Assembly: GCA_037382465.1 (NCBI GenBank)
Contig: JARRPX010000008.1
Coordinates: 1-46,333, forward strand
Direction: 5' to 3'
Origin: Anaerolineales bacterium
GTDB taxonomy: Bacteria > Chloroflexota > Anaerolineae > Anaerolineales > E44-bin32
DNA: 46,333 nucleotides
Below the pieces are notes generated by a model that saw nothing but the letters and a program-made list of their open reading frames with translations, made no database searches and had not been told where the DNA came from. Below, piece after piece: positions 8,750-16,893 of this stretch (position 1 is the stretch's first letter; each line of letters begins with the position of its first letter). The translations under genes were made by a program, and so were the position numbers.

Positions 8750-9120
8750 TCACTTTTCCGATAGGTCAAGCCAATGGCGCGCTTCTTCCATGTCTCGGAA
8801 GACTTCGGTCCTTTCATCGATGGAATCACGCATCATTTGGAACATTCGCGCAAATCCATAGGATAAATCATCTGGAGCTACAAATGCCCTTCGGCTCCAC
8901 ACAGTCGAGAATTTCAGACCGGTGAATTCATGTACGGCCTGTGTTGTGATTTCAAGCTTCTGGATGTTGGATAAATAATAAGCTGCCCGTAGGAAGGATC
9001 GAGTTCGGGATTGTCCCGCGTTTGTTTTTGATGTGTGATGATATCTTCGTCCGTGACGACACCTTCGATTTTGGTGAAGATTATTTTAGCTTCGTGGTCT
9101 ATCCAATAAGTTACGGGCAC
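8750..9120 (-). pseudogene. Frameshifted SpoIIAA/STAS-like paralogue 4
   Basis: The frame starts at GTG 9120, seven bases after GGAGGG, and gives VPVTYWIDHEAK, matching the family N-terminus, up to DPSYGQLI near 8975. There the family pattern jumps by one base: after adding one base near 8970-8975, translation continues as DLSNIQKLEITTQAVHEF, then DDLSYGFARMF and EVFRDMEEARHWL, and ends at the TGA at 8750. All family blocks of the other three copies are thus present, split over two frames. Read as is, the protein stops after about 68 residues. A genuine young pseudogene and a one-base sequencing or assembly error are both possible; no other damage is visible. Confidence 0.75.
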
Positions 9121-9277
9121 GACTCTGCCCTCCAAGTACCGCTATTGGTGTGATGAATGAATGCGGGGTGACTTTCAAGTGTGTGTGGTTATTCAATCTT
9201 AGATGATGTATCGTCGTTCGTGCAATCCTGCCGGACATCCTGCGAGGAAAACGTCTCGACGGTGGCGTACAACTTCA

Positions 9278-10177
9278 TCAAATCTCGGGCATAAGATGCA
9301 GTTCGTTTTCGAGCACTCCATAGAAAGGCGCCCTGGCATGCTGTTCGATCCAGGGTTTATGACCGCAACGTTCGAGAAGAATGAACCGGAACTCGGGAAG
9401 CACCGTTTCGAGCGGCACACGGACTCCCTCTGCGGGGTGGGAATCGTGATCGCCATGAATGGCGACCACCGGGCATTGAATGCGTGCGGCAGAAGCCAGG
9501 AGTTCCCCACTGCGGCGCAATTCGGCCGCTTCCGGCCAGACACCCCGATAGATGTCGACCTGGAAATCGACGATTTCGGACTCGGCGGGCAGCGGATCGA
9601 AAGCATCTGCTATAGATAACAATTCTCCGGCGCGTCGAAACACAGACTTTGCCACTTCCTCCTGAGCAGCCATGATCTCCAGCAGTTGAGTCAATTCCCT
9701 TCGTTCAGCCGAGGAGAGGCGTTCAAGCCGAGTGGCATGCATGTCGGCGATGTATGCTTCTGTAAAACTTCCGCTGCCGATGAGGATCAGTTTGCAGACC
9801 ATGCGCGGGAATCTTTCTGCGAACAAGATGCTCAACCAGGCGCCCCAGGAAAAACCGATCAACACGATCGGCAGGTCGGCGTGCTCCGCCAGAACGGCGT
9901 GCAGTTCCTCGACCTGGCCGGCAATCGTATTCGCTTGCTGCAGTGGTTCCAGGACGCCCCAATCCGATTCGAGTTCGCGGGCTACCGGCGCCATTTCGCC
10001 CGGCGCGCCGGGTCCTCCATGCACGACGACCACACGATAGGGTGCTTTTCCATACCGACGCAGGTTTTTCACCGGCTGCCTCCATTGCCAAAATATCGCT
10101 TCGTGCAAAACACCGAGTCCATTATATCGGTATGCCGGTATTTCCTCGCCGTTAACGGCAAAGGAAAAGAACGGCAA
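9278..10177 (-). CDS. Alpha/beta hydrolase
   Basis: A 299-residue alpha/beta-hydrolase-fold enzyme. The oxyanion-hole motif VVVHGGPGAPGEM (HGGPG, as in proline iminopeptidase-like hydrolases), the nucleophile elbow IGFSWGAWLS (G-x-S-x-G with Ser), the acid region VVAIHGDHDSHPAEG and the terminal histidine in ERCGHKPWIE make a complete catalytic triad. The segment between the elbow and the acid forms a helical cap. The N-terminus lacks a clear ribosome binding site; TTG 10177 is the farthest usable start and the true one may be slightly downstream. No membrane segment or signal is seen. Substrate unknown; neighbours give no pathway context. Confidence 0.82.
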   Translation of the reverse strand: MPFFSFAVNGEEIPAYRYNGLGVLHEAIFWQWRQPVKNLRRYGKAPYRVVVVHGGPGAPGEMAPVARELESDWGVLEPLQQANTIAGQVEELHAVLAEHADLPIVLIGFSWGAWLSILFAERFPRMVCKLILIGSGSFTEAYIADMHATRLERLSSAERRELTQLLEIMAAQEEVAKSVFRRAGELLSIADAFDPLPAESEIVDFQVDIYRGVWPEAAELRRSGELLASAARIQCPVVAIHGDHDSHPAEGVRVPLETVLPEFRFILLERCGHKPWIEQHARAPFYGVLENELHLMPEI

Positions 10178-10346
10178 CTTGTAGCATAACTATCGAAATA
10201 ATGATTCTCCGGGGTGTTCTGAATTCATGCGGATGATGAGCGAAAATTGCCAGTGGGGGCGCACGGCACACGTGCGTTCGTTACCCGTCAGATTCGAGGG
10301 TGTTGGAGTTTCTCCTTGACCTACGAAGCTTATATTAAGCCTCGAT

Positions 10347-10697
10347 CTATTCCACTTCTTTAGTATCTTCTTCGGCGACCAAATTCGCTGTGTCAATACG
10401 GTTTTCGTTGAAGTACATAAAGAGCCAGGGATAGCGGATCAACGCTTTATCGAGCCATTTGCGCGCGGTGCGGTACTTTTTCTGATACACTTTTTCGCTG
10501 ATCTTCAAGAGCCATCCCATGACGTCATTCATCTCTTGAATCTGGCGTTGGGCATTCAGGAATTGTACGGTCGTGCGATCGAGGTATTTTTCCGTTTCCT
10601 TGAGCTTTAGAAACCAATCTGTCGTTGTAAATCGCTCTGCGCGCGCGTCGTTATCGGGATCGAGTATGGGGTGCCACTTACGTTCCTCTTGACTCAT
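10347..10697 (-). CDS. Small protein of unknown function
   Basis: A 116-residue protein I do not recognise. It has a strong ribosome binding site (GGAGGAGGGAAA right before ATG 10697), so it is very probably translated. It is rich in Lys, Arg, Glu and aromatic residues, has no membrane segment or cysteine motif, and is predicted mostly helical (WFLKLKETEKYLDRTTVQFL, then WLLKISEKVYQKKYRTARKW). It ends in an acidic tail. The central helices could pair as a coiled coil. It stands alone between the alpha/beta hydrolase gene and a 409-base intergenic stretch. Confidence 0.65.
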   Translation of the reverse strand: MSQEERKWHPILDPDNDARAERFTTTDWFLKLKETEKYLDRTTVQFLNAQRQIQEMNDVMGWLLKISEKVYQKKYRTARKWLDKALIRYPWLFMYFNENRIDTANLVAEEDTKEVE

Positions 10698-11106
10698 TTT
10701 CCCTCCTCCTGGTTATGCGCGTCAAATGGTAAACAAGCCCCCCTTGCTTCATGTATATTGATATTCCGATTGCACAATGTTCGCCTGAAAATCCTTGGCA
10801 TGTTTCAAGCTGTGTGTAAATTAAAGGATACCATGGAAAAGTTCCAATTCCAACAGATTCACCATGGTTGTCATACAATCCAATATACGAAAAATCTCCT
10901 TTGAGATCAATGGTTATTAGGGGTGATTTTTTTGGACTGCCCGAGGTGAGTGAATCGGAGATCAACGATCTGCCAAATTGCCCTTAAATGCGGGATGCTC
11001 TTCCTTTCCGTGTTGCCCGAACGCACATTCGCATTAGAATAGGCGCACATGAACAGTCAGTCGAGAGATACACGAGGAGCATGGTTTCAGCACGGAAGAG
11101 GTAGTC
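10698..11106. other. 409-base divergent intergenic region
   Basis: It lies between the start of a minus-strand small gene and the start of the plus-strand polyferredoxin gene, and must hold both promoters. It is more AT-rich than the surroundings. Open frames on both strands have no family motifs. The only clear signals are the two ribosome binding sites at its ends. Confidence 0.5.
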
Positions 11107-12621
11107 ATGAGTATGCGTAATTGGCGCCGACTGCGCCAGGTAACCCAGGTGTTGAGTTTGAGTCTGTATCTGTACTTGTTCTTCGCGATACTGCCAGAGC
11201 GAACGGCGTTTCCTCTGGCCGATTTGTATTTTCGACTCGATCCCTTGCTCGCCATGGGTGCGATGATAGCTTCCCGATCTTGGATTCCGAAGCTTGTGCT
11301 GGCGTTGATCACCATCGGGTTTACACTGCTGTTCGTGAGGATCTGGTGTGGATGGTTTTGTCCCTTGGGCACGATTCTGGAGTGGTTTCGCATTCGATCG
11401 CCCAAAAAGCGCAGGCAGCAGCCATCCGCGGATTGGCGAAAGGTGGGAAGAATTTTGCTACTGGTGATGCTGGTGGCGGCGCTGCTGGGCAATCTGTCTT
11501 TGTTCATCCTGGATCCCCTGACGCTGCTCACGCGTTCCATGTCCACGGTCTTCCTGCCCGCCTTCGACAAGGGAGTCACCGCAATCGAAGAGACCCTGTA
11601 TAAGCTGCCTGGGTTGCGGCCGGCGGTAAATGAACTCGAGCGGCTGCTGCGAGGTCGAATATTGCCCGTTGAGCCCCAGGTTTTCACGTCGAGCTTCCTG
11701 ATTGCCCTTATATTCTTCACTATTCTCGCTTTGAATGTGTTTGCAGAACGTTTCTGGTGCCGCTACCTCTGTCCTCTGGGCGCTTTATTGGGCTTTCTTT
11801 CCAAAATATCGATCTTCCGTCCGTTCATCGGCGAATCGTGCAAAGCCTGCGCACGCTGTTCGCGCGTCTGCCAGTTGGATGCCATCCGCGACGAACCGAA
11901 GTATGAGATCGCCCCTGCGGATTGCACGCTCTGCCTGGATTGTTTTACCGCTTGTCCTGCAAATGACATACGTCTCCGGCCGACGGTCAGCGTCGACGCG
12001 CTGCGTCCCTACGATCCGGCGCGTCGGGAGGTTCTGATGGCGATGGCGGCCGGGGCGATGGGCGTGGCGGTGCTGAAAAGCGGAATACGAAGCAAGGATC
12101 GCCATCCATTTTTACTGCGTCCACCGGGTGTCGGGACGGAGGACGTGTTCCTGGCGCATTGCCTGCGCTGCAGCGAATGCATCCGCGTTTGCCCAACTTC
12201 CGGTTTGCAGCCCGTGCTTGCGGAGGCGGGTGCGGAGGGCTTTTGGACGCCGCGTCTGGTGCCGCGCCTGGGATATTGCAATTACGGCTGCAACGCTTGC
12301 GGCCAGTCGTGTCCCTCGGGCGCCATTCCGGCCCTCGAACTGGAAGACAAACGCCGGGCGGTGATCGGGACCGCCAACATCGACAAGGATTTATGTCTGC
12401 CCTGGTCGAAAGGGGTACCATGCATCGTGTGTGAAGAAATGTGCCCCATTCCGGAAAAAGCCGTCAAACTTGAGGAAGCGACGGTCATCAACGCTGATGG
12501 TGAAAGTGTGACTGTGCAGCGTCCATCCGTCCTCGACCACCTGTGCATCGGCTGCGGGATTTGCGAATACAAGTGCCCCGCGCAGGGAGGCGCGGCGATA
12601 CGCGTCCGCCGTCAGGCGTAA
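11107..12621 (+). CDS. NapH-NapG-like fused membrane polyferredoxin
   Basis: A 504-residue membrane iron-sulfur protein. The first part resembles NapH: four to five membrane helices, with CGWFCPLG and CRYLCPLG motifs after helices, then two ferredoxin clusters (CKACARCSRVC and CTLCLDCFTAC). The second part resembles NapG, with four cluster motifs: CLRCSECIRVC, CNYGCNACGQSC, CLPWSKGVPCIVCEEMC and CIGCGICEYKC. Between them, near residue 305, RREVLMAMAAGAMGVAV looks like the twin-arginine signal of NapG, kept inside the fusion. Such proteins pass electrons from the quinol pool to periplasmic reductases. No catalytic nap, nos or similar subunit is nearby, so the partner is unknown. GGAAGAGG precedes the ATG. 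Confidence 0.85.
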   Translation: MSMRNWRRLRQVTQVLSLSLYLYLFFAILPERTAFPLADLYFRLDPLLAMGAMIASRSWIPKLVLALITIGFTLLFVRIWCGWFCPLGTILEWFRIRSPKKRRQQPSADWRKVGRILLLVMLVAALLGNLSLFILDPLTLLTRSMSTVFLPAFDKGVTAIEETLYKLPGLRPAVNELERLLRGRILPVEPQVFTSSFLIALIFFTILALNVFAERFWCRYLCPLGALLGFLSKISIFRPFIGESCKACARCSRVCQLDAIRDEPKYEIAPADCTLCLDCFTACPANDIRLRPTVSVDALRPYDPARREVLMAMAAGAMGVAVLKSGIRSKDRHPFLLRPPGVGTEDVFLAHCLRCSECIRVCPTSGLQPVLAEAGAEGFWTPRLVPRLGYCNYGCNACGQSCPSGAIPALELEDKRRAVIGTANIDKDLCLPWSKGVPCIVCEEMCPIPEKAVKLEEATVINADGESVTVQRPSVLDHLCIGCGICEYKCPAQGGAAIRVRRQA

Positions 12622-12683
12622 CCCTGGGTTTGCCGTTCACGAGCGCGCTTGTGCTGAAACGCAGAGGCGGCTCGCAACTGCGG

Positions 12684-13496
12684 TCATCCATCGATGGGTT
12701 GGCAATTGGGGCAGATGAAACTGCTCGTGCTCCCCGTCTTGATCTTTACGATCTCGGTCTTGCACACGGGGCAAGGCTGCCCTTCCTTGTATCCGACGAG
12801 AATGTCGTCCATCGTGAAGCCCCCTTTTTCCCCATGCAGGTTGACTTCATAGAATGCACCTCCCTTGTCGATGCCGGGTTGGAGACCGGCGTGGATGGAT
12901 TCCGCCAGGCGTTCGATTTCGTCCTGTGACAAGGTATTCAAGGTGCGCAGCGGATGGAGTTTGGCGAGAAAGAGGATGTCGTGCACGTACGCATTGCCGA
13001 TTCCCGCGATCGAAGTCTGGTCGAGAAGGAACGATTTTACCCGCGCTTTGCGCTTGGCAATGATCTGCCGTAGATCCTGCGCCGTGAGGTCGATGGCCTG
13101 AGGACCAAGCTTTGCAGTCATCTTGTGGTCCTGGAGGCTGTCGCTCGGCATGTAGTGGGCGTAACCAAACCACCAGAAGTTGATCGACAGGCAGGTATCG
13201 TCGTCGAAGCGAAAACTCAATCTGCGCTTCTCCGGCAGGTCGTCGCAAGGCGTGAGCAAGATTTCGCCTCCCATACCCAGGTTGAGCAGCAGCCACCCCT
13301 GATCGGTTTCGACGAAGATCCATTTTCCCCGGCTGCTGACGTCGTATATCGTGGCCCCTGTCAACGCCCGGACAAACTCCTTTTCAGGGACGTTCAGCGA
13401 CTTGGGTTGAAGGATTTCGATATGTTGGATGGTCTTGTCGACCAAAGTGTCTTTCATCTCTTTCGATCTTGCGGTAATTTCCGGCAGCTCCGGCAC
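12684..13496 (-). CDS. Formamidopyrimidine-DNA glycosylase (Fpg/Nei family)
   Basis: A base-excision repair glycosylase and AP lyase. I place the start at GTG 13496 because AAAGGAG lies six bases upstream and the product begins (V)PELPEIT, leaving the catalytic proline right after the initiator. Other family marks are the lysine in SSRGKWIFVE, the helix-two-turn-helix IAGIGNAYVHDILFLAKLHP, and a C-terminal zinc finger (CPVC ... CPNC) with the DNA-intercalating basic strand. At 270 residues the length is normal. AYVHDILF instead of the common AYADEILF places it in a less-studied subgroup, so damage specificity is open. Its promoter has a LexA-type box in the spacer. Confidence 0.92.
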   Translation of the reverse strand: MPELPEITARSKEMKDTLVDKTIQHIEILQPKSLNVPEKEFVRALTGATIYDVSSRGKWIFVETDQGWLLLNLGMGGEILLTPCDDLPEKRRLSFRFDDDTCLSINFWWFGYAHYMPSDSLQDHKMTAKLGPQAIDLTAQDLRQIIAKRKARVKSFLLDQTSIAGIGNAYVHDILFLAKLHPLRTLNTLSQDEIERLAESIHAGLQPGIDKGGAFYEVNLHGEKGGFTMDDILVGYKEGQPCPVCKTEIVKIKTGSTSSFICPNCQPIDG

Positions 13497-13547
13497 ATGC
13501 CGCTCCTTTGAATCATCGACTCGCTCGACGGTAAGTTTTCTCGACCC

Positions 13548-13575
13548 ATCATAGAACAAATGTTTGATTTGTCAA
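13548..13575 (-). promoter_or_regulatory. Sigma-70 promoter of the DNA glycosylase gene
   Basis: On the minus strand: consensus -35 TTGACA (13575-13570), a 16-base spacer and -10 TATGAT (13553-13548), 52 bases before the GTG start. The spacer carries a LexA-like box. Confidence 0.75.
13554..13565. promoter_or_regulatory. LexA/SOS-box-like operator in the glycosylase promoter
   Basis: The 12 bases GAACAAATGTTT fit the core GAACRNRYGTTY of the Gram-positive-type SOS box at every position. The site fills the spacer between the -35 and -10 elements, where a bound repressor would block transcription. Binding is inferred; lexA is not in the window. Confidence 0.5.
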
Positions 13576-13867
13576 TACATCGATGCCCTTCATGTGGATG
13601 CAACTTTGAAGCAGACTAAAGCGTATAGCCTAATGAAGAACGGTCGATCCGCTACGCGTTTGTCGCCCGAAGTCTCGGAGTAAAGATGATCGAGCACAGG
13701 CGGTGGCGAGCGTTCGCTCGAGCGCGCAGGTGAGATGAAACGTCGTGTTTTCACAATATAATTGGAAAGACGCAGCGTGACTCAGCGAAGCGAGTACTTG
13801 ATTTTCCACCTGTCTGGTGATCGATCCTGATGAACCTGCGATGGGTGAACTCCATAGGAGGATGATT
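13576..13867. other. Divergent intergenic stretch, nothing beyond start signals
   Basis: About 290 bases between the glycosylase promoter and the LiaF-like gene. I see no gene or repeat; the AGGAGG ribosome binding site for the plus-strand gene is at its right end. Confidence 0.45.
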
Positions 13868-14404
13868 ATGCGTGACAAGGGACAACTCTGGCTGGGGGGT
13901 GTGCTGATCTTTCTGGGTCTGCTTATTTTATTGGACAACATCTTCGTCGATATTGCCTTTGGCGCACTCTTCTGGCCATTGGTGTTTATCCTCGTCGGCG
14001 TGTTGATCATCGTACGTCCGCGCATGGTCAGCCCGGAGACCGACGTCAACGTGCGTTTGTTTGGAGACACCCGCCAGATGGGAGAGTGGGATGCACATGA
14101 CGTGGAGTACTGGTCTTTCATCGGGGACGTTAAAATGGACCTGCGTGAAGCCAACGTGCCCGCCGGAGAAACCGTCGTGAAACTGTACGGTTTCATTGCC
14201 GATCTCAAGATACGCCTCCCGGAAGACGTCGCGGTTTCCGTCGATAACATCGCACTCATAACGGAATCGAAAATATTTGGGAAGAAAATGGGCGGCTTGC
14301 TCACCCCGATCGATTGGAAGAGCGATGATTACGATGGCGCCAAGAAAAAGCTGAACATCGAGATGGTTAATTTCATCGGTGGTGTTACACTGTTCCGCGG
14401 CTGA
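13868..14404 (+). CDS. LiaF-like membrane protein (cell-wall-active antibiotic response family)
   Basis: A 178-residue protein. The N-terminal part has two membrane helices (QLWLGGVLIFLGLLILLDNI and LFWPLVFILVGVLIIVRP) in the arrangement of the DUF5668/LiaF N-terminal domain. The C-terminal part (VRLFGDTRQMGEWD, FIGDVKMDLREANVPAGETV, LYGFIADLKIRLPEDVAVSV, FIGGVTLFRG) is a repeated-turn beta domain typical of LiaF, a sensor or regulator of envelope stress. In Firmicutes LiaF works with LiaRS; no two-component pair is adjacent here. The ATG at 13868 follows GGAGG by five bases and is preferred over upstream ATGs. A related short membrane protein follows 177 bases downstream. Confidence 0.75.
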   Translation: MRDKGQLWLGGVLIFLGLLILLDNIFVDIAFGALFWPLVFILVGVLIIVRPRMVSPETDVNVRLFGDTRQMGEWDAHDVEYWSFIGDVKMDLREANVPAGETVVKLYGFIADLKIRLPEDVAVSVDNIALITESKIFGKKMGGLLTPIDWKSDDYDGAKKKLNIEMVNFIGGVTLFRG

Positions 14405-14581
14405 GTTCGTTCGTGGAGAACAGCCAACCGCGTGTCCGAGAGTCCGTGGAACAGCACTGTGCGAGGCAGATAAGAAACGCAGGACGGTAAAGTTGGGTTA
14501 TAAAAGGTAGATTGATGTCGGGAACATCAAGCGTGAGGCGTTTTTCGATTTACAGATCTCAACGTGTTGGAGGAGGATACG

Positions 14582-15031
14582 ATGGCCGATCAAAGCTTTG
14601 ATGAAAAAGAAGTTCAGAAAAGGGAAGAAAAAGGTGTGGACGAGAAGGATCGTCAGGACACCGTGAGTTCGTTGTCGTTTGCCGCGTTCTTGATCTGGGC
14701 CGGCGTGGTGCTGCTGTTGAATAACACCGGACATTTGCCCGTACTCACGGACTTCATCGCCCGCCTCAATCTGCCGACGAGCGAATTGCCTTTCGAAATC
14801 CCTTTTATCGATACCGAAGGTTGGCGGGTGTTCTTCCTCGGTGCGGGATTGCTCGTGCTGATCGAGATCCTCATTCGCCTCGTCGTGCCGATGTATCGAA
14901 GACCCATTGTGGGGAGCATCATCTGGGCCGCCATTCTGTTCGGCTTGGCCTTGGGCACCTGGCAGGTGATCTTGCCGATGGCGGTCATTGTCGCAGGGCT
15001 GGCGATTCTGCTGCGCGGCTTGATACGTTGA
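14582..15031 (+). CDS. Small four-helix membrane protein, related to LiaF N-terminal domain
   Basis: A 149-residue protein. A highly charged N-terminus (MADQSFDEKEVQKREEKGVD) is followed by four hydrophobic segments (about residues 30-45, 76-96, 103-121, 123-145), with the pairs FLIWAGVVLLLNN and FFLGAGLLVLIEILIRLV resembling the LiaF-type helical pairs of the preceding gene. GGAGGAGG before ATG 14582 supports the start. It lacks the C-terminal beta domain, so it may be a partner or a cut-down version of its neighbour. Function unknown; envelope stress is a guess from context. Confidence 0.65.
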   Translation: MADQSFDEKEVQKREEKGVDEKDRQDTVSSLSFAAFLIWAGVVLLLNNTGHLPVLTDFIARLNLPTSELPFEIPFIDTEGWRVFFLGAGLLVLIEILIRLVVPMYRRPIVGSIIWAAILFGLALGTWQVILPMAVIVAGLAILLRGLIR

Positions 15032-15510
15032 CGAGCATCGTTCGAGTAGACGAATAACGTACTTCGCTGGGTATCTGGCCTTTCCACTACGGGGGAAAAA
15101 GGGCCGGCATCAAAGCGTATTGTTCCGATTCTGGTCGAAGACATAGGGGAGGGTTTTTCGTTTGTGCTCGTTGAGGACATCAACGGGCGAAATGAAAGCC
15201 AGGCACGCTCGGCAGGGCGGTGTTGGTCTACAGTGAGCGACGGAGATTGCTGCGGCTATCGCCGTTGCTTCGTTTTCTTTTAAGGATGGCGGATGTAAGT
15301 CGGCGGTAATTGATTAAGGAAACGTTAAGCATGTTGTGGCATACTATAGATGCGATCAATTCACCTTCGTGCCAGAAGCCTATCCTTGCGTATTAGTCAA
15401 GTTCTGTGAGTTGTTGGGTTTATGTCTCGCTGAACGATGAGGAGAGACGCAAGTATGGGCTGTTGTGAGGTGAATGGCGCGAATGGAGAGGAGGAGTTCA
15501 AATCGATACC
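15032..15510. other. 479-base intergenic region upstream of the sigma-factor gene
   Basis: No convincing gene. The segment between about 15310 and 15360 is AT-rich and contains TATAGA/TACTAT hexamers near 15342, a plausible -10 for the downstream sigma gene, but I cannot fit a good -35. The GGAGAGGAGGAG tract at 15485-15496 is the ribosome binding site for the sigma gene. Confidence 0.45.
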
Positions 15511-16755
15511 TTGAATTCTAAAACCGCGAATAGCAGCAGCACTCGTGCACGAAATTCCCTTACGGCAGAGTCGGAAGCAGTCGAACTTCTCATCGATCTC
15601 GGGATGGAGAAGGGCTACGTCAATCTCGACGACATTCTCGCCGCGATTCCCCAGGCGGAAGAGAACGTCGATCTGCTGGACGAGTTGTTCAACGCGCTTC
15701 TTGCCGCGGGCATTCCCTACTCGAATAACGGCTACATTGCCGGGAATCACGATGTGCAGGAATCCGATGTCGAAGCGGCGACGAAGATTGCCCGGAATGA
15801 GGATACGGAAGAGGAGTTCCAAAACCAGCGCACCATCGATGCGGCCGATGCAGGTGACAGCATCGGTACGTATCTCAGCCAGGCGGCACGCGTTCCTCTG
15901 CTCACGCGTGAGGAGGAGGTCCTCCTCGCCAAACGCATCGAGCGCGGCCGCGATGCGAGCTGCAAACTTGCAAAAGCGAATGGTTCGGCGAAGAAGCGTG
16001 CCGATTTGAGGTGCCTGGTCGAGGACGGTGTGGCTGCACGCGAGCATCTGATCCTGGCGAACGTACGCCTCGTTTTCAGCGTGGCCAAGAAATACTGCGG
16101 ACGAGGTATGCCGTTGATGGACTTGGTGCAAGAAGGCCACATTGGATTGATGCGCGCGGCGAAGAAATTCGATTACAAACGGGGCTATAAATTTTCGACC
16201 TATGCGACGTGGTGGATCCGGCAAGCGATTACCCGCTCCGTGGCGGATCAGGGCCGGACGATTCGACTGCCGGTGCACATGGGCGAGCGAATCAGCAAAA
16301 TGTACCGCGTGCGTCACAGCTTGATACAATCCCTGGGACGGCTTCCGCGAACGGAAGAGCTGGCGGAAGCCCTGGGGGACAAAACCGAGAACGTCGCCAA
16401 GATGTTGCGATTTTCGAAGCATACTTTGTCCCTCGAGCTGCCGGTCGGAGAAGATGATGACGCCGTGCTTGGCGATTTCATCGAAGATGAAGAAGCGCCG
16501 CCGCCGGAAGATAAGACCGGACAGGTTCTGCTCAGGGAGCGCATGAAGGATCTTCTGGATACGCTGCCACCGCGCGAAGTGCGCGTTCTGCAATTGCGCT
16601 TCGGCCTGTACGGCACGCGTCAGCATACGTTAAATGAAGTCGGCCAGAAGATGGGCATCACGCGCGAGCGTGTGCGCCAGATTCAGGCGCAAGCCATCCG
16701 CCGCTTGCGGAAAAATTCACTGCGGCGGGAGTGGGTCGATTACGTTAGGGCGTAA
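15511..16755 (+). CDS. Primary-type RNA polymerase sigma factor (sigma-70 family, RpoD-like)
   Basis: A 414-residue group 1/2 sigma factor. The N-terminus ([21 protein letters not shown], then [14 protein letters not shown]) looks like region 1.1. Region 1.2 is [21 protein letters not shown]; region 2 has [20 protein letters not shown] and [17 protein letters not shown] (promoter -10 recognition); region 3 has [13 protein letters not shown]; region 4 ends in [20 protein letters not shown]. The non-conserved region between 1.2 and 2 is short, unlike the dnaG-linked rpoD at 43371. The first usable start is TTG 15511, but the GGAGGAG tract ends 15 bases before it, a longer gap than usual. A strong terminator follows. 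It is probably an alternative primary-like sigma (SigA/HrdB type); which of the two is the housekeeping factor is not decided. Confidence 0.92.
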   Translation: MNSKTANSSSTRARNSLTAESEAVELLIDLGMEKGYVNLDDILAAIPQAEENVDLLDELFNALLAAGIPYSNNGYIAGNHDVQESDVEAATKIARNEDTEEEFQNQRTIDAADAGDSIGTYLSQAARVPLLTREEEVLLAKRIERGRDASCKLAKANGSAKKRADLRCLVEDGVAAREHLILANVRLVFSVAKKYCGRGMPLMDLVQEGHIGLMRAAKKFDYKRGYKFSTYATWWIRQAITRSVADQGRTIRLPVHMGERISKMYRVRHSLIQSLGRLPRTEELAEALGDKTENVAKMLRFSKHTLSLELPVGEDDDAVLGDFIEDEEAPPPEDKTGQVLLRERMKDLLDTLPPREVRVLQLRFGLYGTRQHTLNEVGQKMGITRERVRQIQAQAIRRLRKNSLRREWVDYVRA

Positions 16756-16784
16756 AAAACCTGCTCGAAGATTTGATCGATACC

Positions 16785-16808
16785 GGAAGCACCCGCCAGG
16801 GTGCTTCC
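16785..16808 (+). terminator. Terminator after the sigma-factor gene
   Basis: Perfect 10-base stem (GGAAGCACCC with GGGTGCTTCC) and a four-base loop, 29 bases after the stop codon, followed by TTAATATATA. The T-run is weak. Confidence 0.75.
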
Positions 16809-16868
16809 TTAATATATATGAGATCCGGCGTCGAGTGAGAAATCCGGAGATGTTTGTTAGATGCTTGC

Positions 16869-16893
16869 AGGGGCAGGTTTAAAATCTGCCCCT
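16869..16893. repeat. REP-like palindrome between convergent genes
   Basis: AGGGGCAG and CTGCCCCT arms (16869-16876 and 16886-16893) around an AT-rich centre. It overlaps the stop codon of the minus-strand AlkZ-related gene and may end transcription from that side. A similar GGCAGATA/TATCTGCC palindrome is at 45045-45062. Confidence 0.6.

Noticed and set aside
10678-10965. 95-residue open frame upstream of the small unknown gene
   Set aside because: Starts with TTG, no ribosome binding site, composition like the AT-rich intergenic DNA, overlaps the strong start signal of the next gene.
15397-16626. 409-residue open frame antisense to the sigma-factor gene
   Set aside because: A mirror frame caused by the codon pattern of the sigma gene; no motif, no start signal.
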